Of a stretch of DNA of 64,000 nucleotides, positions 1 through 8,318 are shown in pieces. The DNA comes from Patescibacteria group bacterium (GTDB lineage Bacteria > Patescibacteria > Paceibacteria > UBA9973 > UBA2103): positions 17,868-81,867 of the forward strand of contig SCTS01000003.1 of NCBI GenBank assembly GCA_004322365.1, read 5' to 3'. The notes under the pieces were generated by a model. That model was not told where the DNA came from. It ran no database searches and worked only from the letters and a program-made list of their open reading frames with translations. Numbering within the stretch: position 1 is the stretch's first letter; each line of letters starts with the position of its first letter. The position numbers and the translations under genes are program-made.

Positions 1-2
1 AA

Positions 3-2252
3 GTGCTTCACACTGACGCCATCTCAATAGTGTCAGGCGATTTCGATAGCATCTATCGTTCAGCATTTGTAAAAAATGTGAAGACAGCAGTTGAATTAAA
101 ACAACTCGATGAAAGAATACTTTCATTTGATCTTTCAAAAATTGCAGCAGCACTTCGACCTGAGCGCGATCGCTTACTGAAGTACATTGGTGTTGCAACA
201 TTGTCTGACCGATATCTTATTCATAGTAGAGAAAACAAACAGCCACTTGAAACTCCGCAAATGCTCTACATGCGCGTTGCAATGGGGGTGGCTCTGAATG
301 AGAAAGAAAATCGTGAGGCATGGGCAATTCGTTTTTATGAAATGCTTTCAACTCTCCGTTTTGTTCCTTCTACACCAACATTGTTCCACTCAGGCATGCC
401 ACGAGCACAACTTTCTTCTTGTTACTTGAACACCGTTGATGACGATTTGGACCAGATATTTAAGGTGTACGGTGACAATGCACAAATGTCCAAGTGGGCA
501 GGGGGCATTGGTACTGACTGGACAAACCTTCGTGCGACAGGTGCATATATAAAGAAGGCAGGCATTACTTCGCAGGGTGTCGTACCATTTTTGAAGATTG
601 CTAACGATGTTACGGTGGCTATAAACCGCTCTGGTAGACGCCGTGGAGCAACTGCGGTGTACCTTGAAACATGGCACTACGATATTGAGGATTTCTTGGA
701 GCTTCGTAAAAACACCGGAGATGAAAGGCGTCGTACTCACGACATGAACACCGCTAATTGGATTCCAGACCTCTTTATGAAGCGTGTGCGTGAAGATGGT
801 TCATGGACACTCTTTTCTCCTGATGAAACACCTGATCTCCACCATATCTACGGTAAGAAATTTGAAGAAGCATATGCACGCTACGAAAAACTTGCGGATG
901 AAGGAAAGATAAAACTTTTCAAGCGCATGAAGGCAGGGGATTTGTGGAAGAAAATGCTCGCTATGCTTTATGAGACAGGACACCCATGGATTACTTTCAA
1001 AGATCCATCAAACATTCGTTCTCCTCAGGATCATGTGGGCGTCATTCACAACTCAAACCTTTGTACTGAAATTACACTGAACAATTCAAAAGATGAGACT
1101 GCTGTTTGTAACCTAGGCTGGGTCAACTTTGCAATGCATGTGACGAACGGAATGTTTGATCGTGAGAAAGCGAGAGAAACAGTAACGGTTGGTATGCGCA
1201 TGCTCGACAATGTTATTGACCTTAACTTCTATCCAACAATTGAAGGTAGAAACTCAAACATGCGTCACCGACCAGTAGGTTTGGGTGTCGGCGGATTCCA
1301 AGATGCTTTGTATCAACTCAATATTGATTTTGCGTCTGAGGCATGTGTACAGTTTGCTGACGAAAGTATGGAAATTCTTTCCTACTACTCAATCCTCGCT
1401 TCTACTGATTTGGCACGCGAGAGAGGATCATATGAATCTTTCCTAGGATCAAAATGGGATCGAGGACTTTTGCCAGTAGATACTATTCGACTCCTTGAAG
1501 ATGAGCGAGGAGAAACAATTGATGTTGCCAGGGACACAAAGCTTGATTGGAATGCTGTGCGCGATGCAATAAAAAAATACGGCATGCGTAACTCTAACTG
1601 TATGGCAATTGCTCCAACCGCTTCAACTTCAAACATTGTTTCGGTAGTGCCATCCGTTGAACCTGTCTACAAAAATATTTACGTTGAGTCCAACATCAGC
1701 GGAGACTTTACTGTAGTAAATCCTTACCTTGTTGAAGACTTAAAGAAATTAAATCTCTGGAACGATGCGATGTTGAACGAGCTTAAATATCAAGATGGTT
1801 CCCTAGGAAAAATTGCTGGTATTCCGCAAGCTCTCAAGGATAAATATAAAGAAACATTTGAAATAGATATGCGTTGGATAATCAAAGCAGCTGCGTATCG
1901 TGGAAAGTGGATTGACCAATCACAGTCATTGAACATTTTCTTCCGTGGTTCATCAGGTAAGGAGCTTTCTGAAATCTACTTCTATGCATGGGAGATGGGC
2001 TTGAAAACAACGTATTACCTTCGTTCGCTTGCCGCAACACAGGTTGAAAAATCAACAGTCTCAACTAAAGAATTTGGTTCTACTCATACTCGTGATCAAA
2101 ATGCTGGTGTAGATGCTAATGATGCTATGTCTATGACCAAACCTGCTTCAACAGTAACTCCTGCACAAGCGCCAGTTGCTGTTGCGGAGACAGCTCCACG
2201 AACCTATGTATTGCACCGAGCTCTTGCTGCTGCGTGTGAATCGTGTGAATAA
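3..2252 (+). CDS. nrdA: Ribonucleoside-diphosphate reductase class I, alpha subunit (5' end outside window)
   Basis: Catalytic subunit that reduces ribonucleoside diphosphates to deoxyribonucleotides, working with NrdB encoded just downstream. The visible 749 residues align with the R1 barrel: C140 in SSCYL and C369 in AVCNLG are the redox pair, N352/C354/E356 in SNLCTEI form the active site with the thiyl-radical Cys, and the C-terminal CESC is the shuttle pair that re-reduces it. The N-terminal ATP-cone expected in this family is missing, and the frame is still open at base 3, so the gene almost certainly starts before the window; the GTG at base 3 is not the start. A 7-bp periodic repeat separates it from nrdB. 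The product assignment is firm. Confidence 0.96.
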   Translation: MLHTDAISIVSGDFDSIYRSAFVKNVKTAVELKQLDERILSFDLSKIAAALRPERDRLLKYIGVATLSDRYLIHSRENKQPLETPQMLYMRVAMGVALNEKENREAWAIRFYEMLSTLRFVPSTPTLFHSGMPRAQLSSCYLNTVDDDLDQIFKVYGDNAQMSKWAGGIGTDWTNLRATGAYIKKAGITSQGVVPFLKIANDVTVAINRSGRRRGATAVYLETWHYDIEDFLELRKNTGDERRRTHDMNTANWIPDLFMKRVREDGSWTLFSPDETPDLHHIYGKKFEEAYARYEKLADEGKIKLFKRMKAGDLWKKMLAMLYETGHPWITFKDPSNIRSPQDHVGVIHNSNLCTEITLNNSKDETAVCNLGWVNFAMHVTNGMFDREKARETVTVGMRMLDNVIDLNFYPTIEGRNSNMRHRPVGLGVGGFQDALYQLNIDFASEACVQFADESMEILSYYSILASTDLARERGSYESFLGSKWDRGLLPVDTIRLLEDERGETIDVARDTKLDWNAVRDAIKKYGMRNSNCMAIAPTASTSNIVSVVPSVEPVYKNIYVESNISGDFTVVNPYLVEDLKKLNLWNDAMLNELKYQDGSLGKIAGIPQALKDKYKETFEIDMRWIIKAAAYRGKWIDQSQSLNIFFRGSSGKELSEIYFYAWEMGLKTTYYLRSLAATQVEKSTVSTKEFGSTHTRDQNAGVDANDAMSMTKPASTVTPAQAPVAVAETAPRTYVLHRALAAACESCE

Positions 2253-2260
2253 AGATAGCC

Positions 2261-2302
2261 TTCAGGTTTCAACTTTTAGCTTTAAAATTTAATAACTAAA
2301 AA
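2261..2302. repeat. Period-7 degenerate repeat between nrdA and nrdB
   Basis: About six 7-bp units in register (TTCAGGT, then TTCAACT and more AT-rich forms) fill most of the 58-bp gap and stop 8 nt before the nrdB ATG. It is one of the weaker, more decayed members of the heptamer family found across this window. Confidence 0.55.
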
Positions 2303-2310
2303 AATCTAAA

Positions 2311-3345
2311 ATGGCAATCCAAAGAAACGCAAAGCCCGTCGATGTAAACCAGCGCCGTGTCATTAACGGTCTTGAGGCTGATGTCATTCAGCTCTACCCA
2401 ATGAAGCATAAGTTTGCGTGGGAGTACTACAACGCTGCAAATTCAAACCACTGGCTACCAACAGAAATTTCAATGCAGTTGGACATCGAGCAGTGGAAAT
2501 CGCCAACTGCACTCTCGCAAGATGAACGACATGCGTTTGAAACCATTCTTGGATTTTTCACCACCGCTGATTCAATCGCAGCAAACAACATTGTCATTGG
2601 CTTCTACAAGCATGTGACCTCGCCTGAGATTCGTATGTACTTACTTCGTCAAGCATACGAAGAAGCAATTCACACCCATGCATATCAGTACATTGTTGAA
2701 TCGTTGGGAATGGATGAGTCTAAGATATTCAACATGTATCGCGAAGTTGATGCTCTCTACAACAAGGAAGCATTCATTCTTTCGTTTAACGAAGGTGTTT
2801 TTGATCCAGCATTTAAAACAGGAACATTTGAAGCAGATCAAAAATTCTTGGAAAACTGGGCAGTCTTCTCACTCATTTTGGAAGGTATTTTCTTTTACTC
2901 ATCATTCGCAGTTATGTTTGGCTTTCAGCGCCAGCACAAGCTCACTGGTTCTGCCGAACAGATTCAGTACATCATGCGTGATGAGTCTATGCACTTGAAC
3001 TTTGGTCTTGAAATCATCAATGCAATTCGCGAAGAAAATCCAGAATTGTGGACACAGAAATTCCAAGATCGAATTATCGAACTCGTGCACCAGGCAGTCA
3101 AACTTGAGTACGAATATGCGCGCGATGTATTTCCAACGGGCATTTTCGGACTCAATGCCGATGGATTCAAAGAATATATTCAGTTTATTGCTGACAGACG
3201 CTTGGAGCGTGTAGGACTACCTGCTCAGTACCACTCAACGAATCCTTTCCCATGGATGAGTGAAGCTATTGACCTTGCAAAGAAGAAGAACTTCTTCGAG
3301 ACTCGTGTTACCGAATACAAGACTGGAGGTGCATTGAATTGGTGA
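2311..3345 (+). CDS. nrdB: Ribonucleoside-diphosphate reductase class I, beta subunit
   Basis: Radical-generating R2 subunit, 344 residues, cytoplasmic partner of NrdA. The metal ligands of the ferritin-like fold are visible: D87, E118 and H121 (EEAIHTHAY), E191 (LEGIFF), E225 and H228 (DESMHLNF). Y125 sits where E. coli NrdB carries its tyrosyl radical, so this looks like a classical tyrosyl-radical class Ia-type enzyme rather than a radical-free variant. The ATG at 2311 is preceded by an AT-rich stretch with no clear Shine-Dalgarno; translation probably depends on co-transcription with nrdA. The TGA stop also shows that UGA is not reassigned in this genome. Confidence 0.96.
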   Translation: MAIQRNAKPVDVNQRRVINGLEADVIQLYPMKHKFAWEYYNAANSNHWLPTEISMQLDIEQWKSPTALSQDERHAFETILGFFTTADSIAANNIVIGFYKHVTSPEIRMYLLRQAYEEAIHTHAYQYIVESLGMDESKIFNMYREVDALYNKEAFILSFNEGVFDPAFKTGTFEADQKFLENWAVFSLILEGIFFYSSFAVMFGFQRQHKLTGSAEQIQYIMRDESMHLNFGLEIINAIREENPELWTQKFQDRIIELVHQAVKLEYEYARDVFPTGIFGLNADGFKEYIQFIADRRLERVGLPAQYHSTNPFPWMSEAIDLAKKKNFFETRVTEYKTGGALNW

Positions 3346-3356
3346 TAGGTCGTCGT

Positions 3357-3536
3357 ATGCATCTAAAAACACCAGAAGCTAGACACCTTTTTCCAGTAAG
3401 AGAATATCATCATGGGGCTGTATTCAAAGAACGTGGCGTGCTTATGCGTTACTGTGGTTTCTGTAAAATAAAAATGACAGATGAAGTGTGGCGAGAGCAT
3501 CTAAAAGAGCAGAAACATCCGTTATTGAGAGTGTAG
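3357..3536 (+). CDS. Micro-protein with a C2H2-like zinc finger
   Basis: A 59-residue protein if started at the ATG at 3357; a TTG at 3339 overlapping the nrdB stop would add six residues. The C-terminal half contains C-x2-C (YCGFC) followed 12 residues later by H-x5-H (EHLKEQKH), the spacing of a C2H2 finger of the U1/matrin type. The N-terminal half is basic. It lies directly downstream of nrdB on the same strand and ahead of a terminator, so it is probably the last gene of the nrd transcript. No family is recognised and the function is unknown; nucleic-acid or protein binding is inferred from the finger only. Confidence 0.6.
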   Translation: MHLKTPEARHLFPVREYHHGAVFKERGVLMRYCGFCKIKMTDEVWREHLKEQKHPLLRV

Positions 3537-3550
3537 TAAAACTGTATAGT

Positions 3551-3583
3551 AAAACCTTCATACATTTGAGGGTTTTTCTTTTT
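3551..3583 (+). terminator. Rho-independent terminator after nrdAB
   Basis: AAAACCTTC (3551-3559) pairs with GAGGGTTTT (3568-3576) with one mismatch, followed by a T-rich tract to 3583. It closes the nrd transcript before cysS. Confidence 0.75.
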
Positions 3584-3625
3584 AACCCTCTAGCCCCTAA
3601 ACGCTAAACGCTATACACTACTAAG
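3584..3625 (+). repeat. Six 7-bp repeat units abutting the cysS start codon
   Basis: Six consecutive heptamers in perfect register (3584, 3591, 3598, 3605, 3612, 3619); units 3 and 4 are both TAAACGC, and the last unit ends on the base before the ATG. The last two units also contain TACACT at 3614-3619, exactly 6 nt before the ATG, so the array may supply the -10 box of cysS. This is the clearest array of the family. Confidence 0.8.
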
Positions 3626-5092
3626 ATGTTTGGTTTTTTAAAAAAGAAAGTAGAGCGGTCGCCGATTTTTCTCTACAACACACTCTCAAGAACAAAAGAA
3701 GAATTTAAACCAATAAGTGGTAAAAAAGTGCGCATGTATACCTGTGGTCCTACGGTATATGACTACGCCCATATTGGGAATCTCCGTGCTTATGTATTTG
3801 CCGATACGCTTCGGAGAACACTTGAATACGCTGGTTTTTCAGTGAAGCAGGTGATTAACATTACTGATGTTGGTCATCTTGCTCAGGACTCCGACGATGG
3901 GGAAGATAAGATGACTGCTGCATTGAAGCGTGAAGGTAAGGAGCTCACCATTGAGAATATGAAAATCCTCGGGGAAGAGTATGCGTCGCTTTTTATTGAA
4001 GATTTGAAAGCGCTCAATGTTGAAATGCCTTTCGTATTTCCACGAGCTACTGCACACATTCAAGAACAAATTGCATTTATTTCGTCGCTCTTTCAGAAGG
4101 GATATGCGTATAAAACCTCAGATGGCATGTATTTTGATACTGCTAAGTTTCCTTCCTATGGTGCACTTGGTTCGTCTGATGTCGGACAGGGTGTGTCTTC
4201 TGCGGGTCAATCACGAATAGTGGCAAATCCCGAAAAGCATGACCAACGAGATTTTGCTCTTTGGAAGTTTGACAGTGCGCTTGGTTTTGAAGCGCCGTGG
4301 GGAAAGGGGTTTCCTGGTTGGCATATTGAATGTACTGCGATGGCAACAAAATATCTTGGTAAAAGTTTTGATATACATACTGGTGGCATCGATCACATTG
4401 CCATTCATCACAACAACGAAATTGCACAGGCAGAAGCGGTGTCTGGGAAAAAATTTGTGAACTATTGGATGCACGGTGAATTTATTACCATAGAAGGAAA
4501 ACGCATTGGAAAATCAGAAGGGAATGCAATTCGTTTATATCAGCTTCGTGAAAACAACATAAGTCCAGTTGTATATAGGTATCTTTTGCTCACTGCTCAT
4601 TATCGTTCACTTTTGAATTTCACATGGGAAGCTGTGCTTGGAGCACAAACTGCACTTCAGAGAGCTCAACGCATGTTTGCGGATTTTCCACGGAATGGAC
4701 ATATCGCAACTCTCTATCGCACAAAGTTTGAGACGGCGATTAATGATGATTTGAATATGCCAATCGCAATTGCCGTCATGTGGGAGCTTTTGAAAGATGA
4801 TTCGGTCACACCTGCCGATAAGCGGGCGACAATTCTCGATTTTGATCGTGTATTTGGGTTAGGTTTTGGTACGGGATCGCTTTCTGAGAGCTCTAAAGTT
4901 TCGGTCACTGCGTTATCTGATGTACCGACGGAGGTAGCGTCTTTGGTTAAAGAGCGTGAAGAGGCGAGAGATACTAAGGATTGGGCACGCGCTGATGCAC
5001 TAAGACTTTCCATTGAAGAACAAGGATTTACAGTTGAAGATGCCCCAGATAGATCTGTTGTACACAAAGCACCGGAAGGGTTTAGGGGATAG
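3626..5092 (+). CDS. cysS: Cysteinyl-tRNA synthetase
   Basis: Class I aminoacyl-tRNA synthetase charging tRNA-Cys, 488 residues. Signatures: TCGPTVYDYAHIGN with zinc-ligand C40 and the HIGH-type motif at 49-52; a second zinc cysteine in WHIECTAM; a zinc-binding HHNNEIAQ; and the KMSKS-type loop as IGKSEGN near residue 290. The N-terminus MFGFLKKKVERS is a short basic extension before the usual start of the family. The ATG at 3626 is chosen because a heptamer array ends right at it. The last codons overlap the next heptamer array, which may explain the variant C-terminus. Its own transcription unit starts after the nrd terminator. Confidence 0.97.
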   Translation: MFGFLKKKVERSPIFLYNTLSRTKEEFKPISGKKVRMYTCGPTVYDYAHIGNLRAYVFADTLRRTLEYAGFSVKQVINITDVGHLAQDSDDGEDKMTAALKREGKELTIENMKILGEEYASLFIEDLKALNVEMPFVFPRATAHIQEQIAFISSLFQKGYAYKTSDGMYFDTAKFPSYGALGSSDVGQGVSSAGQSRIVANPEKHDQRDFALWKFDSALGFEAPWGKGFPGWHIECTAMATKYLGKSFDIHTGGIDHIAIHHNNEIAQAEAVSGKKFVNYWMHGEFITIEGKRIGKSEGNAIRLYQLRENNISPVVYRYLLLTAHYRSLLNFTWEAVLGAQTALQRAQRMFADFPRNGHIATLYRTKFETAINDDLNMPIAIAVMWELLKDDSVTPADKRATILDFDRVFGLGFGTGSLSESSKVSVTALSDVPTEVASLVKEREEARDTKDWARADALRLSIEEQGFTVEDAPDRSVVHKAPEGFRG

Positions 5093-5147
5093 TGGGTAGC
5101 GTTTAGGTGTTGAATTTTGGAGTTTTTTCCCTAAACCCTAAATGATC
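5078..5147. repeat. Period-7 repeat with an internal inverted arm after cysS
   Basis: Heptamer phasing runs from GGGTTTA at 5078, inside the last codons of cysS, to AACCCTA at 5134. The first part is in GGGTTTA orientation and the last in CCCTAAA orientation, so GGGTTTAGGG (5078-5087) can pair perfectly with CCCTAAACCC (5129-5138). It may act as the cysS terminator. Confidence 0.6.
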
Positions 5148-5180
5148 CCTTCGGATTCGATGAGGCATCGCCTACTCCCG

Positions 5181-5189
5181 TGGTATCCT
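5181..5189 (+). promoter_or_regulatory. Extended -10 promoter for the FKBP gene
   Basis: TGG followed by TATCCT (5184-5189) fits an extended -10 element. It would start RNA near 5196 and give a leader of roughly 20 nt. No -35 hexamer is evident. Confidence 0.4.
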
Positions 5190-5214
5190 GTTTTTATTAA
5201 CTAAGCACTTTTAT

Positions 5215-5742
5215 ATGAACAGTAAAAATATCAACGTTATCATCATATTGGCAATTGCAGTTGTCGCTATCTTCATCGGACTTGGATTCTTTGGTTTCGG
5301 TGGACTTGGTACTACAGGTGCTCCAAAAACTGAACAAAATGGCGCGCAAGCAATTCTTGCTGAAATTCAACAGACAGGAACAGTTGCAGATCTTCGGGTT
5401 CAAGAAATTACTGACGGGGCTGGCGAAGTAGTTGTTGCTGGGGATACGCTCACCGTTCAATACATTGGTGTTTTACCTGATGGTACAGTTTTTGATTCAA
5501 CGGATGCACATGGCGGTACACCGTTCACATTTACTATTGGCGCTGGAAAGGTTATTCAGGGATGGGAAAGAGGTCTTCTTGGTATGAGAGAAGGGGGCCG
5601 TCGCTTACTTGCGGTACCGCCGGCGTTAGGATACGGCGCACAGGCAAATGGCGTGATTCCTGCGAATGCCACATTGATATTTGATGTGCAACTTTTGAAA
5701 CGGGTTCCCGCAGGCACTCCTGTCACACCAGCGACTCCATAA
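5215..5742 (+). CDS. FKBP-type peptidyl-prolyl cis-trans isomerase, membrane-anchored
   Basis: Protein-folding catalyst of 175 residues. Residues 7-31 are a hydrophobic segment (signal anchor or uncleaved signal), which places the enzyme on the outer face of the cytoplasmic membrane. Residues about 60-165 form an FKBP domain with the usual landmarks: VQYIGVLPDGTVFDST, VIQGWERGLLGMREGG, LGYG and the closing strand LIFDVQLLKRV. The C-terminal TPVTPATP tail is low complexity. It has its own extended -10 element, and the next gene, tgt, begins right at its stop codon, so the two are co-transcribed. There is no sign of lipidation. Confidence 0.92.
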   Translation: MNSKNINVIIILAIAVVAIFIGLGFFGFGGLGTTGAPKTEQNGAQAILAEIQQTGTVADLRVQEITDGAGEVVVAGDTLTVQYIGVLPDGTVFDSTDAHGGTPFTFTIGAGKVIQGWERGLLGMREGGRRLLAVPPALGYGAQANGVIPANATLIFDVQLLKRVPAGTPVTPATP

Positions 5743-5748
5743 GTGGTA

Positions 5749-6984
5749 ATGTCTGTAGGTTCTTTCTCGTTTAAGATACAACACGCGCTTCCCATTGGAG
5801 CGCGTGTTGGCATTGTAGAGACTCCCCATGGCTTGTTTGAAACTCCTGCGTTTGTGGTAGTGGGGACAAAGGCAACAGTGAAATCTGTGTTGCCTGATGA
5901 TTTGCGTATGCATGCCGGTGTGGATGTTGCCCTTGCAAATACCTACCATCTTTTTCTTCAACCGGGTGAAGATATTGTAGCCGAGGCTGGTGGTCTGCAT
6001 GCCTTCATGGGCTGGGAAGGGCCTTTATTTACCGACTCAGGAGGGTTTCAAGTTTTTTCGTTGGGTGTAGGTTTTGGAAAAGGTCTTTCAAAATTTGTCC
6101 CCCGTAAGGATGATGTTGGGTTTACAAAACCCAACATTCCAACAGTGTTTGATGAAGATGTTCGTTCTCAACATGGGAAGTTGGCTATTGTTGATGATGA
6201 GGGAGTTTCCTTTACTTCCCACATTGATGGAACGCTGTATCGATTTACACCTGAGCGATCAGTCGAAATTCAACACAAGCTCGGGGCTGATATTTTTTTT
6301 GCGTTTGATGATTTTGTTTTGCCCGATGCCCCTCGGGAAGAACAAATAACTTCAATGCGTCGAACGCATGCATGGGCAGAGCGATCCCTCGCGACACATA
6401 GGGCAAACCTTAAAGCCAGAAAACGACAAGCAATTTTCGGCATTGTGCAGGGAGGGAGATACGCTGATCTTCGGGCAGAGAGTGCAAAAATAATTGGGGA
6501 GATGGAGTTTGATGGCTTTGGTATTGGAGGAACTTTTTCTAAAGCGGATTTAGGAGAAACTCTTCGAGTTGCCATAGATAACCTCCCACCCGAGAAGCCT
6601 CGGCATCTTTTGGGTATAGGAGAACCTGAGGATATTTTTGAAGCAGTGTCACAAGGCATAGATACTTTTGATTGTGTACAGCCAACACGCCTTGCACGAA
6701 CGGGAATGATTTACACAGCTCGAGGAAAAGTTAATCTTTTGAATGAAAAATACATTCGTGACTTCTCGCCGCTCGATGTAGAAACAGGAGGGTATGCCTC
6801 GGAGCATTTTTCAAAAGCATATGTAGCGCATTTGTTCCGTGCAAAAGAAATGCTCGGCGCCACAATAGCCTCAATTCATAATTTATACTTCCTCACTTCT
6901 CTGATGAAAAATATTCGTCAATCCATTCAAGAAGATAGATTTGAGCAGTTTCGAGTATCGTTTTTGAGCCAGTATTCTAATTGA
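5749..6984 (+). CDS. tgt: Queuine/preQ1 tRNA-guanine transglycosylase, zinc-site cysteines missing
   Basis: TGT exchanges guanine 34 for a 7-deazaguanine in GUN-anticodon tRNAs. The barrel motifs are present: TDSGGFQVFSL (general-base Asp), FGIVQGG, GIGEPED and TFDCVQPTR with the nucleophilic Asp. The bacterial zinc motif CxCxxC that normally follows PLD is replaced by T-G-G-Y-A-S near residue 350, while the downstream His (SIHN) remains, so all three zinc cysteines are gone. There is also an insertion of about 35 residues after the general-base loop (about 110-150), making the protein longer than the usual 370-385. The ATG at 5749 is preferred; an in-frame GTG at 5743 abuts the FKBP stop. 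The enzyme class is firm; activity without zinc is uncertain. Confidence 0.92.
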   Translation: MSVGSFSFKIQHALPIGARVGIVETPHGLFETPAFVVVGTKATVKSVLPDDLRMHAGVDVALANTYHLFLQPGEDIVAEAGGLHAFMGWEGPLFTDSGGFQVFSLGVGFGKGLSKFVPRKDDVGFTKPNIPTVFDEDVRSQHGKLAIVDDEGVSFTSHIDGTLYRFTPERSVEIQHKLGADIFFAFDDFVLPDAPREEQITSMRRTHAWAERSLATHRANLKARKRQAIFGIVQGGRYADLRAESAKIIGEMEFDGFGIGGTFSKADLGETLRVAIDNLPPEKPRHLLGIGEPEDIFEAVSQGIDTFDCVQPTRLARTGMIYTARGKVNLLNEKYIRDFSPLDVETGGYASEHFSKAYVAHLFRAKEMLGATIASIHNLYFLTSLMKNIRQSIQEDRFEQFRVSFLSQYSN

Positions 6985-6995
6985 ATTTTCAAAAG

Positions 6996-7030
6996 CTGGA
7001 ACCTGACAGCTGAAAGCTGTACGCTGTCTA
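6996..7030 (+). repeat. Five CTG-phased 7-bp units before rarA
   Basis: Five heptamers each beginning CTG (6996, 7003, 7010, 7017, 7024; for example CTGACAG and CTGAAAG) end two bases before the rarA ATG. TACGCT at 7020-7025, spanning units 4 and 5, is 6 nt from the ATG and could be the -10 box. Confidence 0.75.
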
Positions 7031-7031
7031 G

Positions 7032-8162
7032 ATGGAGCCTCTTGCGGTAAAAATTCGACCCAAAAATCTTGATGAATTCATTGGGCAGGAGCATTTAGTA
7101 GGAGCTGGGAAACCTCTTCGTGTTGCCATAGAAGGTAAACACCGATTTTCTTTTGTGCTCTGGGGACCACCAGGAGTAGGAAAGACAACCTTGGCACGCA
7201 TTTATGCTGATTCACTCGATGCTACTTTTTTTGAACTTTCGGCTGTTGCAGTTGGGAAAGAAGATATTAGGAAAGTAATAGCTACTGACACAGGTGGAAA
7301 ACCAAAAGTTTTATTTCTTGACGAAATACATAGATTTAATAAAGCTCAGCAAGATTTTCTTCTTCCTTTTGTAGAGAAAGGCGACCTAACATTAATTGGG
7401 GCAACGACGGAAAATCCTAGTTTTGAAGTTATTCCTGCGCTTTTGTCCCGTGCCCGCGTATTTGTACTTCAGTCAATATCTGAAGAAAATATGACAAAGA
7501 TAGTGACTCGCACAGAGGTCACACTCAATGCGGAAGCTATTGATTGGGTCGTTGCGTATGCGAATGGCGATGCACGAGCTCTAATTACTATTATTGAGAA
7601 TGCCGAGCGTTTATATGGAGAAGTAACCACAAAGACACTGCAAGAATCACTTCAATCAGGGCGTCTTCGATACGACAAGAAAGGTGAGGAACACTACGAT
7701 ACTATTTCCGCATTCATAAAAAGCATGCGTGCAAGTCAACCTGATGCTGCAATGTATTATCTTGCGCGCATGCTTGAGGGTGGGGAAGACCCCGTGTTTA
7801 TTGCACGGCGTATGGTGATTTTTGCCAGTGAGGATATTGGGCTCGCTCAACCCACCGCATTAGTGGTAGCAAATGCGGTGTTTGATGCTGTTCGCTCAAT
7901 AGGAATGCCTGAGGCTGGAATAAATCTGGCCCATGGTGTTGCCTATCTTTCAAATTCTAAAAAAGACCGTTCCAGCTATGATGCCCTCCGTTCTGCGCAA
8001 GCGGATGTTCAGGCTACGGGGAATCTGCCTATCCCTATGAATGTGCGTAATGCACCAACAAAGCTTATGAAGGAGTTGGGATACGGCAAGGAGTATACAA
8101 AATATGACACAGAGAGTTATTTGCCTGAAAAATTAAAAAAGAAGAAATATTTTGATTCTTGA
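7032..8162 (+). CDS. rarA: Replication-associated recombination protein RarA (AAA ATPase)
   Basis: Clamp-loader-like ATPase of the RarA/MgsA/WRNIP1 family that acts at stalled replication forks, cytoplasmic. Walker A is GPPGVGKTT (about residues 45-53), Walker B is LFLDEIHRF, followed by sensor 1 (IGATTENPSFE) and the SRAR Arg-finger motif. The C-terminal tetramerisation region is recognisable from KKDRSSYDAL and the NVRNAPTKLMKELGYG motif. At 376 residues it is shorter than the E. coli protein (about 447). The ATG at 7032 follows a heptamer array. It ends with TGA just before a strong promoter for the next unit. Confidence 0.94.
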   Translation: MEPLAVKIRPKNLDEFIGQEHLVGAGKPLRVAIEGKHRFSFVLWGPPGVGKTTLARIYADSLDATFFELSAVAVGKEDIRKVIATDTGGKPKVLFLDEIHRFNKAQQDFLLPFVEKGDLTLIGATTENPSFEVIPALLSRARVFVLQSISEENMTKIVTRTEVTLNAEAIDWVVAYANGDARALITIIENAERLYGEVTTKTLQESLQSGRLRYDKKGEEHYDTISAFIKSMRASQPDAAMYYLARMLEGGEDPVFIARRMVIFASEDIGLAQPTALVVANAVFDAVRSIGMPEAGINLAHGVAYLSNSKKDRSSYDALRSAQADVQATGNLPIPMNVRNAPTKLMKELGYGKEYTKYDTESYLPEKLKKKKYFDS

Positions 8163-8186
8163 CAGAATTTTTGAAAAGAGTATTTT
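8159..8186 (+). promoter_or_regulatory. Sigma-70 promoter for the attenuator-like leader
   Basis: TTGACA (8159-8164), 16-bp spacer, TATTTT (8181-8186), then 6 nt to an ATG at 8193. The -35 overlaps the rarA stop codon. Confidence 0.65.
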
Positions 8187-8192
8187 GGATAT

Positions 8193-8246
8193 ATGGCAAC
8201 TGTAGTTCGTAACTTTGGCCTTCTTCTCGTCGTCAGCCTACGCTAA
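8193..8246 (+). CDS. Possible 17-codon leader peptide
   Basis: ATG-started ORF encoding MATVVRNFGLLLVVSLR. Its ATG sits 6 nt after a -10 box with a consensus -35, so a transcript from that promoter would begin at or next to this codon. It ends at TAA 8244-8246, just before a GGAGGGGATTT segment (8248-8258) that resembles the 3' arm of the terminator at 8277-8305. The order promoter, short Val/Leu-rich ORF, alternative arm, terminator, gene is the layout of translational attenuators. That role is inference; the ORF could also be incidental. Confidence 0.35.
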   Translation: MATVVRNFGLLLVVSLR

Positions 8247-8276
8247 CGGAGGGGATTTGAGTTATATAAAAAAAAC

Positions 8277-8305
8277 AAACCCTTCCCTAAAACGGAGGGG
8301 TTTTT
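8277..8305 (+). terminator. Intrinsic terminator inside the 8.2 kb leader
   Basis: AAACCCTTCC (8277-8286) pairs with GGAGGGGTTT (8294-8303), 10 bp with one G-T, followed by a short T run. It lies 13 nt ahead of the ATG at 8319. Confidence 0.75.
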
Positions 8306-8318
8306 AAAAATAAATATC

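Noticed and set aside
3..2252. GTG at base 3 as the true start of nrdA
   Set aside because: The family ATP-cone and N-terminus are missing and the frame is open at the edge, so the gene begins outside the window.
2311..3345. UGA recoded as glycine (code 25, as in some related phyla)
   Set aside because: nrdB, rarA, aclB, mnmA and others end at TGA exactly at family length, and no conserved glycine falls on TGA.
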